Shown here: positions 17,281-25,027 of the stretch, one piece after another
Layout of the letters: the number at the start of each line of letters is the position of its first letter
How positions within the stretch are numbered: position 1 is the first letter of the stretch
From: Bifidobacterium sp.
Lineage (GTDB): Bacteria; Actinomycetota; Actinomycetes; Actinomycetales; Bifidobacteriaceae
Assembly (NCBI GenBank): GCA_022649135.1
Contig: JALCNP010000002.1
Coordinates: 62,001-126,000, forward strand
Length of the DNA: 64,000 bases
Reading direction: 5' to 3'
Position numbers and translations under genes: made by a program
The notes under the pieces: model-generated
The model's input: the letters and a program-made list of their open reading frames with translations, nothing else
What the model was told of the DNA's origin: nothing
Database searches by the model: none

Positions 17281-17973
17281 ATGACAACCGTCGCCATCAT
17301 CGGAGCGTTGCAGGAGGAAGTGGCCCACATCGCGCAATCGCTCGAGTCGGTCGAGAGACAGGAGGCGGCGAGCCTGGTCGTTTTCCGCGGCACCATTCGC
17401 ACCCGCGGCGGTCAGGACGTCACCGTGGTCGCCACGGTCGGGGGGATGGGGCTGGTCAACGCCGCGGCCACGACTCAATACCTCATCGATCGTCATCGGC
17501 CCGACGCCATCATCTTCTCGGGCATAGCGGGAAACCTCAACCCCGCCCTCCACGTCAACGACGTCGTTCTGGGAGGGACCCTGCGGTATCTTGACACGGA
17601 CATGCGGCTGGTCGGCCAATGGAAGCCCGGCACCGAATGCTTCCACAGTGACGGCAGGCTTCTGTCGCTGGCTGATGCGGCTCTCAGGGATATGGGCATC
17701 CACCATGTGATCGGCACCATAGCCTCGGGGAACTATTTTGTGGATACGCCCGAGAAGGTCGCCCAGGTCGTACGCGACACCGGCGCCGACGCCGTGGAGA
17801 TGGAAGGCGCCGCAGTGGCGCATGTGGCCGCCCGAAACGACGTGTCCCCGCTGATCATTCGTGCTCTGAGTGACAACGCGGACACCGATTACGAGGTGTT
17901 CAGGGAGTTCGACATATCGCAGTACGCCGACACCGCGGCCAGGCTCGCCGTCGACATCGTGCGGCGGATGTAG
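17281..17973 (+). CDS. mtnN: 5'-methylthioadenosine / S-adenosylhomocysteine nucleosidase
   Basis: 230 residues, the normal length. It hydrolyses MTA and SAH to adenine and the thioribose or ribosylhomocysteine product. Family landmarks: IIGALQEEV with Glu12, FSGIAGNL (79-86), ASGNYFV, the substrate-binding VEMEGAAVAHVA (Glu173/Glu175) and catalytic Asp198 in ALSDNAD. In bifidobacteria the product feeds LuxS and so methyl-cycle recycling and AI-2. RBS GAGGAG lies at about 17271-17276. It stands between the DAHP synthase and the phosphate two-component system, with no evident functional link to either. Confidence 0.95.
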   Translation: MTTVAIIGALQEEVAHIAQSLESVERQEAASLVVFRGTIRTRGGQDVTVVATVGGMGLVNAAATTQYLIDRHRPDAIIFSGIAGNLNPALHVNDVVLGGTLRYLDTDMRLVGQWKPGTECFHSDGRLLSLADAALRDMGIHHVIGTIASGNYFVDTPEKVAQVVRDTGADAVEMEGAAVAHVAARNDVSPLIIRALSDNADTDYEVFREFDISQYADTAARLAVDIVRRM

Positions 17974-18028
17974 CGTCCGGCGGGATGATGGCATGCGGCC
18001 GCCGGCGCTTCGCGGCGATTCTTGCAGG

Positions 18029-18050
18029 GAAAGGTAAACGAACGGCAAAC
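18029..18050 (-). promoter_or_regulatory. Candidate PHO box upstream of senX3
   Basis: Read on the minus strand this is two contiguous 11-mers, GTTTGCCGTTC and GTTTACCTTTC. They match the 11-mers in front of pstS (GTTCACCTTCC and GTTTACCCTTT) and the general actinobacterial PHO-box plan of 11-nt direct repeats. The site suggests autoregulation of the phosphate two-component system. Confidence 0.55.
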
Positions 18051-18169
18051 TTACGGTGATATCTCGTGTACCGCCGTTCATATGCCGCACATGTAGGGGA
18101 CACTGAGTGAAGGGCGCACATGGTGCGCGCAGGTGACGAGAGGTGCGGAATGCGGATCGGGAGGACGAT

Positions 18170-19612
18170 ATGAGCATCGGTGTGGCGGTTATGCTTGTCG
18201 GAATCGTCGTTCTGATAGCCCTGGTCTGCCTTCTGTATGCGCGTGCGGGCTCCCGAGGCGATCGCGGCGTGGAGGAGTCCTCCGTGGGCGGCGAGGAGTC
18301 GCAGTCTCTGTTCGGCGCGGATGTTCCCGTCCGCGAAACCGAGCGTCGGTTCATCGAGGTCATGCCCAGGGCCCTGATCGTATGCGACGGGATTGGTTCG
18401 GTGCGCTATGCGAGTCCGGAGGGGTCATCATTCGGCCTTCTCGACCATGGGCGGCTTGCCGCAGGAGAGATACGAGACGTTCTGGCGCAAGTGGTTGGCG
18501 ATGGAGCCGTGCGCGAGCGGGAGATTGCCATACCCGTCCGTCATGGCGCCGGCGGAGCCGTCGTCAGCGGCAGGGGTGTTCAGGCGGGGCACGGAGGGCC
18601 TTCCAATACGCTGCATCTCAAGGTGCGGATCGGCGAGATCTCCTCGGGGGTGTACGCGGTGTTTCTGGTCGATATGAGCGATCAGCGTCACTTTGAGGCG
18701 ATGAGGCGCGATTTCGTCACCAATGTGTCGCATGAGCTCAAAACGCCTGCCGGCGCGATTTCGCTGTTGGCGGAGACGATCACCGATGCCGCGGACGACC
18801 CTGATGCCGTGCGTTATTTCGCAGGGAGGATCACCACCGAATCACAGCGCCTGACCGAGCTCGTCCACCATCTCATCGACCTGCAGCGTGCCCAGGCCGT
18901 CGGATCGACGCCAGGTGTTGGACGCATGTCCGTGCTCGACGCCTCCCGCAGCGCCATCTCGCAGAATGCGGTGCAGGCCCGGGCGAAGCACATCGACGTG
19001 CGCCTGACTCTGGACAACAAGCCTGTGGCCCCGACCGGCGACGGTCGTGAGGGGGCGCGTCCGCGCGTGGACGACGCGTATGCCATGGCCGATCCCGAGG
19101 CCATCGAAACGGCGGTGAAGAATCTGGTCGAGAACGCGATCCGGTATTCCCCGGAGAACACCATCGTCGCCGTCGGCGTCGCCCGTCGGAATGGACGCGT
19201 GGTGATTCGGGTCGTCGACCAGGGAATCGGGATACCCGCCCATGCGCTGGGACGGATCTTCGAGAGGTTCTACCGCGTCGATCCGGCACGGTCGAGGGCG
19301 ACGGGCGGGTCGGGACTGGGGCTGTCCATCGCGAAGCACTGCGTCGAGGAGTGCGGCGGCACCATCTCCGTATGGTCTCACGAGTCCGAGGGATCGACGT
19401 TCACCATAGAGCTCCCGGCCGCCCCCCGGCAGACGGAGCCGGATGGGCACAGCGTGGGCGGGTGGGGAAACGTGGGCGGGTCGGGAAACGTGGACGGCTC
19501 GGACATCCTGGACGGCTCGGAAGGTGCGGACGGGTCGGAAGGTCCGGACGGGTCGCGGGGCGATGGCTTCGCGGCCGCCGCGACAAGCGAAAACCGGCAT
19601 GATCCGGCTTAG
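18170..19612 (+). CDS. senX3: Phosphate-responsive sensor histidine kinase, SenX3/PhoR type
   Basis: 480 residues from ATG 18170 (RBS GGGAGGA 6-12 nt upstream). A single N-terminal membrane segment (about 3-24) is followed by a PAS-like linker (55-170). The HisKA helix is RRDFVTNVSHELKTPAGAIS with phosphoacceptor His188. HATPase motifs: N box VKNLVENAIRYSPE (Asn322), G1 VVDQGIGIP, F box FERFYRVD and G2 GGSGLGLSIAKH. This matches SenX3/PhoR kinases that act with Pst under phosphate limitation. The C-terminus adds an unusual low-complexity tail (about 428-465) of Gly, Ser and Asp. The partner regulator follows after 257 bp, and pstSCAB lies directly beyond. A PHO-box candidate is 120 bp upstream. 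Confidence 0.92.
   Translation: MSIGVAVMLVGIVVLIALVCLLYARAGSRGDRGVEESSVGGEESQSLFGADVPVRETERRFIEVMPRALIVCDGIGSVRYASPEGSSFGLLDHGRLAAGEIRDVLAQVVGDGAVREREIAIPVRHGAGGAVVSGRGVQAGHGGPSNTLHLKVRIGEISSGVYAVFLVDMSDQRHFEAMRRDFVTNVSHELKTPAGAISLLAETITDAADDPDAVRYFAGRITTESQRLTELVHHLIDLQRAQAVGSTPGVGRMSVLDASRSAISQNAVQARAKHIDVRLTLDNKPVAPTGDGREGARPRVDDAYAMADPEAIETAVKNLVENAIRYSPENTIVAVGVARRNGRVVIRVVDQGIGIPAHALGRIFERFYRVDPARSRATGGSGLGLSIAKHCVEECGGTISVWSHESEGSTFTIELPAAPRQTEPDGHSVGGWGNVGGSGNVDGSDILDGSEGADGSEGPDGSRGDGFAAAATSENRHDPA
19454..19560 (+). repeat. Imperfect tandem repeats encoding a Gly/Ser/Asp tail in the kinase
   Basis: Short units based on GGACGGGTCGGAAGG and GGGCGGGTCGGGAAACGT repeat imperfectly with 12-18 nt spacing, all in frame, giving units such as VGGSGN, LDGSEGA and DGSEGPD at the end of the SenX3-type kinase. 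The number of units is expected to vary between strains. Confidence 0.75.
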
Positions 19613-19679
19613 CCTGTCCTGCGGCTGCGCGGCATGCGCGCCGATCCTCGCGCCCCCTGGGTTGTCACCGCGATTCGCG

Positions 19680-19716
19680 ATGGTCGTCGCCTGTGCGCGA
19701 CACATGCGACGACCAT
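19680..19716. other. 11-bp inverted repeat between the kinase and regulator genes
   Basis: ATGGTCGTCGC at 19680-19690 is the exact reverse complement of 19706-19716, with a 15-nt loop. It lies in the 257-bp gap between senX3 and regX3, which holds no other feature I can support. It could be an RNA hairpin tuning the kinase-to-regulator ratio or a protein-binding palindrome. Confidence 0.55.
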
Positions 19717-19869
19717 GCTCACCAGGGCGCCTGCAGCACCCGGCCTGTCGTCCGTGCGCGGGCCCGTCTCGCGTGAGCATGCCCCGTACGTATGATGGGG
19801 ATGCCGGTCGGCATGCCCGTTTCGCAGATATCCGCGGCGGTATCATGCCGCGTGATGAGGAAGGTAAGT

Positions 19870-20574
19870 ATGACACATATTCTCATAGTGGAAGATGAGG
19901 AATCGTATCGCGAACCGCTCGTCTACCAGCTGACGAAGGAGGGCTATGACGTCAGCGCCGCCGCCACGGGCGAGGAGGGCCTTGAGCTTTTCACCCGCGG
20001 GGGCATCGACATGGTGCTGCTCGACCTCATGCTTCCGGGCATCGACGGCACGGCGCTGTGCAGGAGGATACGCGAACAGAGCCGCGTGCCCATCATCATG
20101 CTCACCGCGAAAAGCACGGAAATCGACAAGGTCGTCGGACTGGAGCTTGGGGCGGACGACTATGTCACCAAGCCCTATTCCTTCCGGGAGCTGTTGGCGC
20201 GCATCCGCGCCGTGATGCGGCGCAACCGCGACGTCCCGCAGCCCCAGGGAGGCTCCGGGGACGACGTCGCGCTCGTGTGTGGCGACATCGAGATGGAGGT
20301 CGGGCAGCATCGCGTCGTCGTCCGATCTCACGGCGTGTTCTTCCCTCTCAAGGAATTCGAGCTCCTTGAATACCTGTTGAAGAACAAGGGGCGCGTGCTG
20401 ACGCGTCATCAGCTCATCGACCGCGTGTGGGGGTCCGATTACGTGGGCGACACCAAAACCCTGGATGTGCACGTCAAGCGGGTGCGCGCCAAAATCGAGG
20501 CCGATCCCTCCCATCCCCGCTATCTCACCACGGTTCGTGGCCTCGGATACAAGATCGACGATCCCCGTGACTGA
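19870..20574 (+). CDS. regX3: Phosphate response regulator, RegX3/PhoP type (OmpR family)
   Basis: 234 residues. The receiver shows acidic residues EDE (8-10), phospho-acceptor Asp52 (LLDLMLPG), TAKST and Lys101 in ADDYVTKPYS. The C-terminal winged helix is typical: FPLKEFELLEYLLKNKGRVLTRHQLIDRVWG and VDVHVKRVRAKIE-like VHVKRVRAKIE ... TVRGLGYKID. ATG 19870 is preceded by GAGGAAGG; the longer ORF upstream has no RBS. With the SenX3-type kinase it should activate pstSCAB when phosphate is scarce, as reported for the PhoRP system of Bifidobacterium breve. The PHO-box candidates at 18029 and 20629 are its likely targets. Confidence 0.94.
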   Translation: MTHILIVEDEESYREPLVYQLTKEGYDVSAAATGEEGLELFTRGGIDMVLLDLMLPGIDGTALCRRIREQSRVPIIMLTAKSTEIDKVVGLELGADDYVTKPYSFRELLARIRAVMRRNRDVPQPQGGSGDDVALVCGDIEMEVGQHRVVVRSHGVFFPLKEFELLEYLLKNKGRVLTRHQLIDRVWGSDYVGDTKTLDVHVKRVRAKIEADPSHPRYLTTVRGLGYKIDDPRD

Positions 20575-20628
20575 GATGCGCCCGACTCCGGAGTCTGCAC
20601 CGGCGGTCGCGGGAACATCGACAAGTGT

Positions 20629-20650
20629 TCACCTTCCGTTTACCCTTTTC
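20629..20650 (+). promoter_or_regulatory. Candidate PHO box upstream of pstS
   Basis: Two contiguous 11-mers, GTTCACCTTCC (20629-20639) and GTTTACCCTTT (20640-20650), form a direct repeat close to the Streptomyces PHO-box unit (G-T-TCA-C type). A reversed half-site GTGTGAAC follows at about 20654-20661. A TAGGCT box at 20678-20683 is the best -10 candidate, placing the repeat at the -35 zone as expected for activation by phosphorylated RegX3/PhoP. Confidence 0.65.
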
Positions 20651-20804
20651 GGTGTGAACGGCGGCGGGCCGCCCATAGGCTGGAAGTGTCATGAAGAAAA
20701 ACGGGCCGTGTGGAAAACGGGCGGTTGAGAAACTACCATGGGTTCACAGGGCACGTAGGTGACGACAGTCTCCCACCAATTGATAAAAGAGGGAATTAAG
20801 AAAC

Positions 20805-21926
20805 ATGCGTAAGAATGTGTTCGCCCGTTCCAGTGCGGCGATATCTGCTTTGGCTCTTCTGGTGACGATCGCGGCCTGCGGCGACAACACCGCATCCACC
20901 GATTCCAATGCCTCCTCGTCGGGCAGCGGCAAGATATCCGGACAGTTCCAAGGGGCCGGATCCTCGGCGCAGGAGGCTGCGGTCGAGGCGTGGATCGCCA
21001 GCTACACACAGCAGAACCCGGACGCCAAAATCGCCTACAACCCCAGCGGCTCGGGTGCCGGCGTGAGCACGTTCCTGACGGGTGCGACGGCGTGGGCCGG
21101 ATCCGACGCCTCTCTGAGCGCCGATCAGGTCAAGCAGTCCTCCGGCGTGTGCGCCTCGGGAACCGCCTTTGACATTCCGGTGTACATCTCCCCCATCGCG
21201 ATCGTGTTCAATCTCAAAGGCATATCCGGCAAGGGGAAGCACCTGAACCTCGACGCCGAGACGATCGCGAAGATATTCGACGGCAAGATCAAGACCTGGA
21301 ACGATTCGGCCATCGCCAACCAGAACCCCAAGGTCACTCTGCCCGCCACCGCCATCACGGTGGTCCACCGCTCCGACAAGTCCGGCACCACCAAGAACTT
21401 CCTGAGCTATGTGAAGGACACGGCGGGTGATTCCTGGAGCTATGAGCTGGGGGAGAACTGGCCCAATCAGATCGGCCAGGGCGCCAAGGGCACCGACGGC
21501 GTGATCAGCACCGTCAGCCAGGCCGATGGAACGATCGGCTACGCCGACGCGTCGAAGGCCGGGGATCTGGGAACCGCCTCCGTCAAGGTCGGCAACGAGT
21601 ATGTCCCGTATTCGGCCGAGGCCGCGGCCAAGGTCGTGGACTCGTCCCCGATGGACAGCACCGCGACGCAGAAGAACAGGGTCGTCGTGGCCCTCGACCA
21701 CAAGACCACGGAAAGCGGTGCATATCCCGTGGTTCTGGTCTCCTACGACGTGGCCTGCCCCGCATACAAGAACGTCGCCACCGCGAAGTTCGTCAAGTCC
21801 TGGCTCACGTACGTGACCAGCTCCAAGGGCCAGCAGGTGGCCGCCGACAACGCGGGATCGGCTCCGATGGGCGATTCCATGAGAACGAAGGTCGTCAAGT
21901 CGATCGACGCGATCGAGACGAAGTAA
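20805..21926 (+). CDS. pstS: Phosphate ABC transporter substrate-binding lipoprotein
   Basis: 373 residues. A lipoprotein signal peptide ends at VTIAAC with lipidated Cys25, followed by a Ser/Thr/Asp linker. PstS motifs are present: FQGAGSSAQ, NPSGSGAG (phosphate loop), FAGSDASLS-like WAGSDASLS, DIPVYISPIAIVFNL, IFDGKIKTWND, VHRSDKSGTTKNF and TIGYADASKA. It binds orthophosphate outside the membrane and delivers it to PstCA. RBS GAGGGA lies about 13 nt upstream of ATG. The PHO box and long leader upstream, and the two hairpins after the gene, suggest strong induced expression of PstS relative to the membrane parts. Confidence 0.97.
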   Translation: MRKNVFARSSAAISALALLVTIAACGDNTASTDSNASSSGSGKISGQFQGAGSSAQEAAVEAWIASYTQQNPDAKIAYNPSGSGAGVSTFLTGATAWAGSDASLSADQVKQSSGVCASGTAFDIPVYISPIAIVFNLKGISGKGKHLNLDAETIAKIFDGKIKTWNDSAIANQNPKVTLPATAITVVHRSDKSGTTKNFLSYVKDTAGDSWSYELGENWPNQIGQGAKGTDGVISTVSQADGTIGYADASKAGDLGTASVKVGNEYVPYSAEAAAKVVDSSPMDSTATQKNRVVVALDHKTTESGAYPVVLVSYDVACPAYKNVATAKFVKSWLTYVTSSKGQQVAADNAGSAPMGDSMRTKVVKSIDAIETK

Positions 21927-21978
21927 CGACCGCGGCCTCCGCGCGGAACCGACCGGCGGAGCATGTCGCCAGACAGTG

Positions 21979-22017
21979 ACCGCGACTCTCCTAGTATAGA
22001 ATATGGTGAGTCGCGGT
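21979..22017 (+). terminator. Hairpin 1 between pstS and pstC (attenuating terminator)
   Basis: ACCGCGACTC (21979-21988) pairs with 22008-22017 around a 19-nt A/T-rich loop, followed by TTTAT. The loop contains TAGTATAGAAT, which also resembles a -10 box. The element probably lowers read-through from pstS into pstCAB. Confidence 0.6.
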
Positions 22018-22022
22018 TTATG

Positions 22023-22054
22023 CGGATGCGCGCACGACGGCATGCGCGCATCCG
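22023..22054 (+). other. Hairpin 2 between pstS and pstC
   Basis: CGGATGCGCGC (22023-22033) is the exact reverse complement of 22044-22054, with a 10-nt loop; no T run follows. Together with the preceding hairpin it fits an RNA-stability or attenuation element protecting pstS mRNA, as is common after the first gene of binding-protein operons. Confidence 0.6.
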
Positions 22055-22085
22055 GGACACAGACCAACAGCGTTAAGGAGAACCG

Positions 22086-23039
22086 GTGAGTTCGCAAGGC
22101 AGTGACGTGCATCAGCGCAACGACGGCAAAACCGCCGACAGGGTGTTCAGAATAGTCGCCTATGGATGTGGCACCTTCATTCTCGTAGCGCTTGCGGCGG
22201 TGACACTCTTTCTGCTGTTCCGCGCATGGCCGTTGATCGCGGGCTCCCAATCGCAGAATTCGGCCACCGTGGAATCGTTTACCGGCGGTCTGGCCCACAA
22301 CTTCTGGCAGTACGTCGGCCCCCTTGTCTTTGGAACCATCCTCATCGCCGCCCTCGCCCTGCTCATCGCCTTCTTCGTCGCCGTGGGCATCGCGCTGTTC
22401 ATCTCGCATTACGCGCCGAAGCGTGTTGCGGCCATTCTCAGCTACGTCGTGGATCTTCTTGCGGCCATCCCCTCGGTGATCTACGGATTGTGGGGCGGGC
22501 TTGTGCTGGTTCCCGCCATCTACCCGTTCTGGAAATGGGTGGCGCGCTATCTGGGCTGGATTCCGCTGTTCGCGGGACCCGCCGCGAACCCCTCTCGGAC
22601 GGTGGCGAGCGTCTCGCTGGTTTTGGCGGTGATGATCCTGCCCATCATCACCTCGTTGTCGCGAGACATCTTCCTCCAGGCCCCGCGTCTGCAGCAGGAG
22701 GCCGCCTTGGCCCTGGGGGCGACGAAATGGGAGATGATCAAGCTTGCGGTGCTTCCCTTCGGCAAGTCGGGGGTCGTGTCTGCCTCCATGCTTGGACTTG
22801 GGCGGGCACTGGGAGAGACGATGGCCGTGCTGATGATTCTCTCGCCGGGGCTGAAATACTCGATAAGGATTCTGCAGGCCTCGCAGAGCCAGACGATCGC
22901 GGCCAATATCGCGGCCCAATACCCGGAGGCGAATTCGCTGGGCGTGTCGACTCTGATCGGCACGGGCCTGGTGCTTTTCCTCATCACCTTCCTGGTGAAC
23001 TTCATCGCACGTAAAATTACCGAGAAAGCAGGCGCGTGA
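22086..23039 (+). CDS. pstC: Phosphate ABC transporter permease PstC
   Basis: 317 residues, GTG start with TAAGGAG 4-10 nt upstream. About six membrane segments. The permease EAA loop is visible: QEAALALGATKWEMIKLAVLPFGKSGVVSASMLGLGRALGETMAV, the coupling helix that contacts PstB. LLAAIPSVIYGLWG is also typical of PstC. It forms the inner-membrane channel with PstA. Its stop codon overlaps the start of pstA (TGATG). Confidence 0.96.
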   Translation: MSSQGSDVHQRNDGKTADRVFRIVAYGCGTFILVALAAVTLFLLFRAWPLIAGSQSQNSATVESFTGGLAHNFWQYVGPLVFGTILIAALALLIAFFVAVGIALFISHYAPKRVAAILSYVVDLLAAIPSVIYGLWGGLVLVPAIYPFWKWVARYLGWIPLFAGPAANPSRTVASVSLVLAVMILPIITSLSRDIFLQAPRLQQEAALALGATKWEMIKLAVLPFGKSGVVSASMLGLGRALGETMAVLMILSPGLKYSIRILQASQSQTIAANIAAQYPEANSLGVSTLIGTGLVLFLITFLVNFIARKITEKAGA

Positions 23040-24028
23040 TGTCTGTATCCGACGGATTCCCGGACGCGAACGCCCCCGTCATCGACTTCGACCGGTTCAA
23101 ACCCTCACGGTCCTTCGTGGCAGCCAGAAAACGCAAGGACCTGCTGATGAGGGTCCTTATCTCCCTGGCCTTCGTTGTCGCCCTGATACCTCTGATCTCG
23201 GTTCTCTGGACCACGATCGCACGCGGCGTGACCCGGCTGAACCTGAACTTTCTGTCTTACAACATGGCGGGCGTGATCGGGGGAAGACCCACCCCGTCCG
23301 GGGGGTATGGCGGCATCGAGCACGCCATCATCGGCACTGTGGAGATAACGCTCGGCGCGATGGTGATCTCCGTCCCCATCGGTCTGATGTGCGCGGTCTA
23401 CATCGTCGAATATTCCAACAACGGCAGGCTCGCCAAGGCCATCTCCCTGATGGTTGACGTGATGAGCGGCATCCCCTCGATCGTCGCCGGTCTTTTCGCC
23501 TTCTCGCTGTTCTCCATTATTTTCGGGCCCGGCGCGATATTCGGTTTCGAAGGCTCGGTTGCCCTGGCGCTGCTGATGATACCGACGGTCGTCAAGTCCA
23601 GCGAGGAAATGCTCAAGGTCGTTCCCCATGATCTGCGCGAGGCCTCATATGCCCTCGGTGTGACCAAGCAGCGAACGATTTCGAAGATCGTGCTGCGCAC
23701 CGCCCTGCCCGGCATCGTATCCGGGGTCATACTCGCCATCGCCCGCGTCATCGGGGAGACCGCGCCGTTGCTGATGACGGCCGGTTTCATCGCCTCGACC
23801 AACGTCAACCTGTTCAACGGGCAGATGACGACCCTGCCCGTATACGTCTATCAGGAGTACAGCAAGATGTCCGTCACCTGCCCGGCGTCGGCCGGATCCG
23901 GCTGCATCACGAACATCCCCATGGAACGCGCATGGTCCGCGGCCCTGGTGCTCATCATCCTGGTCCTGGTGCTCAATCTCATCGGCCGGCTTGTGGCGAG
24001 GGTCTTCGCCGTGAAGACGGAACGCTAG
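23039..24028 (+). CDS. pstA: Phosphate ABC transporter permease PstA
   Basis: 329 residues from ATG 23039, whose A is the last base of the pstC stop codon, so translation is coupled. Six membrane segments and the permease loop [50 protein letters not shown] mark Pst[17 protein letters not shown] is the matching N-terminal motif. The hydrophilic N-terminus (residues 1-35) is somewhat longer than in E. coli. It pairs with PstC in the channel. Confidence 0.96.
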   Translation: MSVSDGFPDANAPVIDFDRFKPSRSFVAARKRKDLLMRVLISLAFVVALIPLISVLWTTIARGVTRLNLNFLSYNMAGVIGGRPTPSGGYGGIEHAIIGTVEITLGAMVISVPIGLMCAVYIVEYSNNGRLAKAISLMVDVMSGIPSIVAGLFAFSLFSIIFGPGAIFGFEGSVALALLMIPTVVKSSEEMLKVVPHDLREASYALGVTKQRTISKIVLRTALPGIVSGVILAIARVIGETAPLLMTAGFIASTNVNLFNGQMTTLPVYVYQEYSKMSVTCPASAGSGCITNIPMERAWSAALVLIILVLVLNLIGRLVARVFAVKTER

Positions 24029-24062
24029 ACCCGACAATCCGAAGGGAATAAAGGAATCGCAT

Positions 24063-24842
24063 ATGGGACAACGCATTGATGTCAAGAATCTGAACATCTA
24101 CTACAGTGACTTTCTTGCAGTGGAGGACGTGAACCTGGGGATCGAACCCAATAAGGTCACCGCCTTCATCGGCCCGTCGGGATGCGGCAAGTCGACGGTG
24201 CTGCGGACCCTGGACCGCATGCACGAGATCATCCCCGGGGCCCATGTCAAGGGGAGCGTGCTCCTGGAGGGGCGTGACCTCTACGCCAAGGACGTGGATC
24301 CCGTGGAGGTCAGGCGCGACGTCGGGATGGTCTTCCAGAGGGCCAACCCCTTCCCGACCATGTCGATTCGGGACAACGTGCTCGCGGGGGTCAGGCTCAA
24401 CAACCGCAAGATCGCCAAGTCCGACGCCGACGACCTGGTCGAATGGGCGCTGCGGGGGGCGAATCTGTGGAACGAGGTCAAGGATCGGCTGAACAATCCG
24501 GGAATCGGGCTCTCCGGAGGCCAGCAGCAGCGTCTGTGCATCGCGCGCGCGGTCGCGGTGCACCCCCAGGTCCTGCTCATGGACGAGCCCTGCTCCGCAT
24601 TGGACCCCATTTCGACGCTTGCCGTGGAGGATCTGATCAACGAACTGAAGAACGACTACACCATCGTCATCGTCACCCACAACATGCAGCAGGCCGCGCG
24701 CATAGCGGACTTCACCGCGTTCTTCAATCTCAAGGCCGTGGGGGAGCCCGGGCACCTCATGTACTTCGCCGACACGACCACCATGTTCAACAATCCGCAG
24801 AACGAGGAGGCGGAGCGCTACATTTCCGGCCGCTTCGGCTGA
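24063..24842 (+). CDS. pstB: Phosphate ABC transporter ATP-binding protein PstB
   Basis: 259 residues, typical for PstB. Walker A is GPSGCGKST, the Q loop is [12 protein letters not shown], the signature is [14 protein letters not shown], Walker B is [12 protein letters not shown] and the switch His is in [21 protein letters not shown] precedes ATG 24063. It energises the PstCA channel and, in other bacteria, takes part in signalling to the phosphate kinase through PhoU. No phoU follows here, so it must be encoded elsewhere or be absent. Confidence 0.97.
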   Translation: MGQRIDVKNLNIYYSDFLAVEDVNLGIEPNKVTAFIGPSGCGKSTVLRTLDRMHEIIPGAHVKGSVLLEGRDLYAKDVDPVEVRRDVGMVFQRANPFPTMSIRDNVLAGVRLNNRKIAKSDADDLVEWALRGANLWNEVKDRLNNPGIGLSGGQQQRLCIARAVAVHPQVLLMDEPCSALDPISTLAVEDLINELKNDYTIVIVTHNMQQAARIADFTAFFNLKAVGEPGHLMYFADTTTMFNNPQNEEAERYISGRFG

Positions 24843-24848
24843 TCGGCG

Positions 24849-24894
24849 GATGCGCCGTGCCGGGAGCCCTCCCGTTTGCGCCCCGCACGGCATC
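24849..24894 (+). terminator. Branched hairpin after pstB
   Basis: An outer stem GCCGTGC (24854-24860) with 24885-24891 encloses a second stem CGGGAG (24861-24866) with 24869-24874. There is no T run, as is often the case for actinobacterial terminators. It ends the pst operon. Confidence 0.6.
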
Positions 24895-25027
24895 GTCACG
24901 CAACTCTCCCCGTAGCATCCTTGACTTCTGCCAGTGCTAGAGTCTTGCCCTGTTCGGCGCTGTCCGGACGAGTCGCAGCAACCTCAGCACAGGGAAGCCT
25001 CGTGCACAAACCAAGGAAGAGAAGCCA

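Noticed and set aside
19454..19560. RTX-type calcium-binding repeats in the kinase tail
   Set aside because: The Gly/Ser/Asp units do not follow the GGxGxDxUx nonapeptide pattern, and the protein is cytoplasmic at that end.
20796..22919. A 707-codon minus-strand ORF opposite pstS and pstC
   Set aside because: It lies antisense to two clear genes, has no domain, RBS or sensible composition, and arises because stops are rare in GC-rich DNA.
24843..25027. Purine riboswitch before the AzgA-type permease
   Set aside because: No three-way-junction core or conserved loop bases could be recognised.
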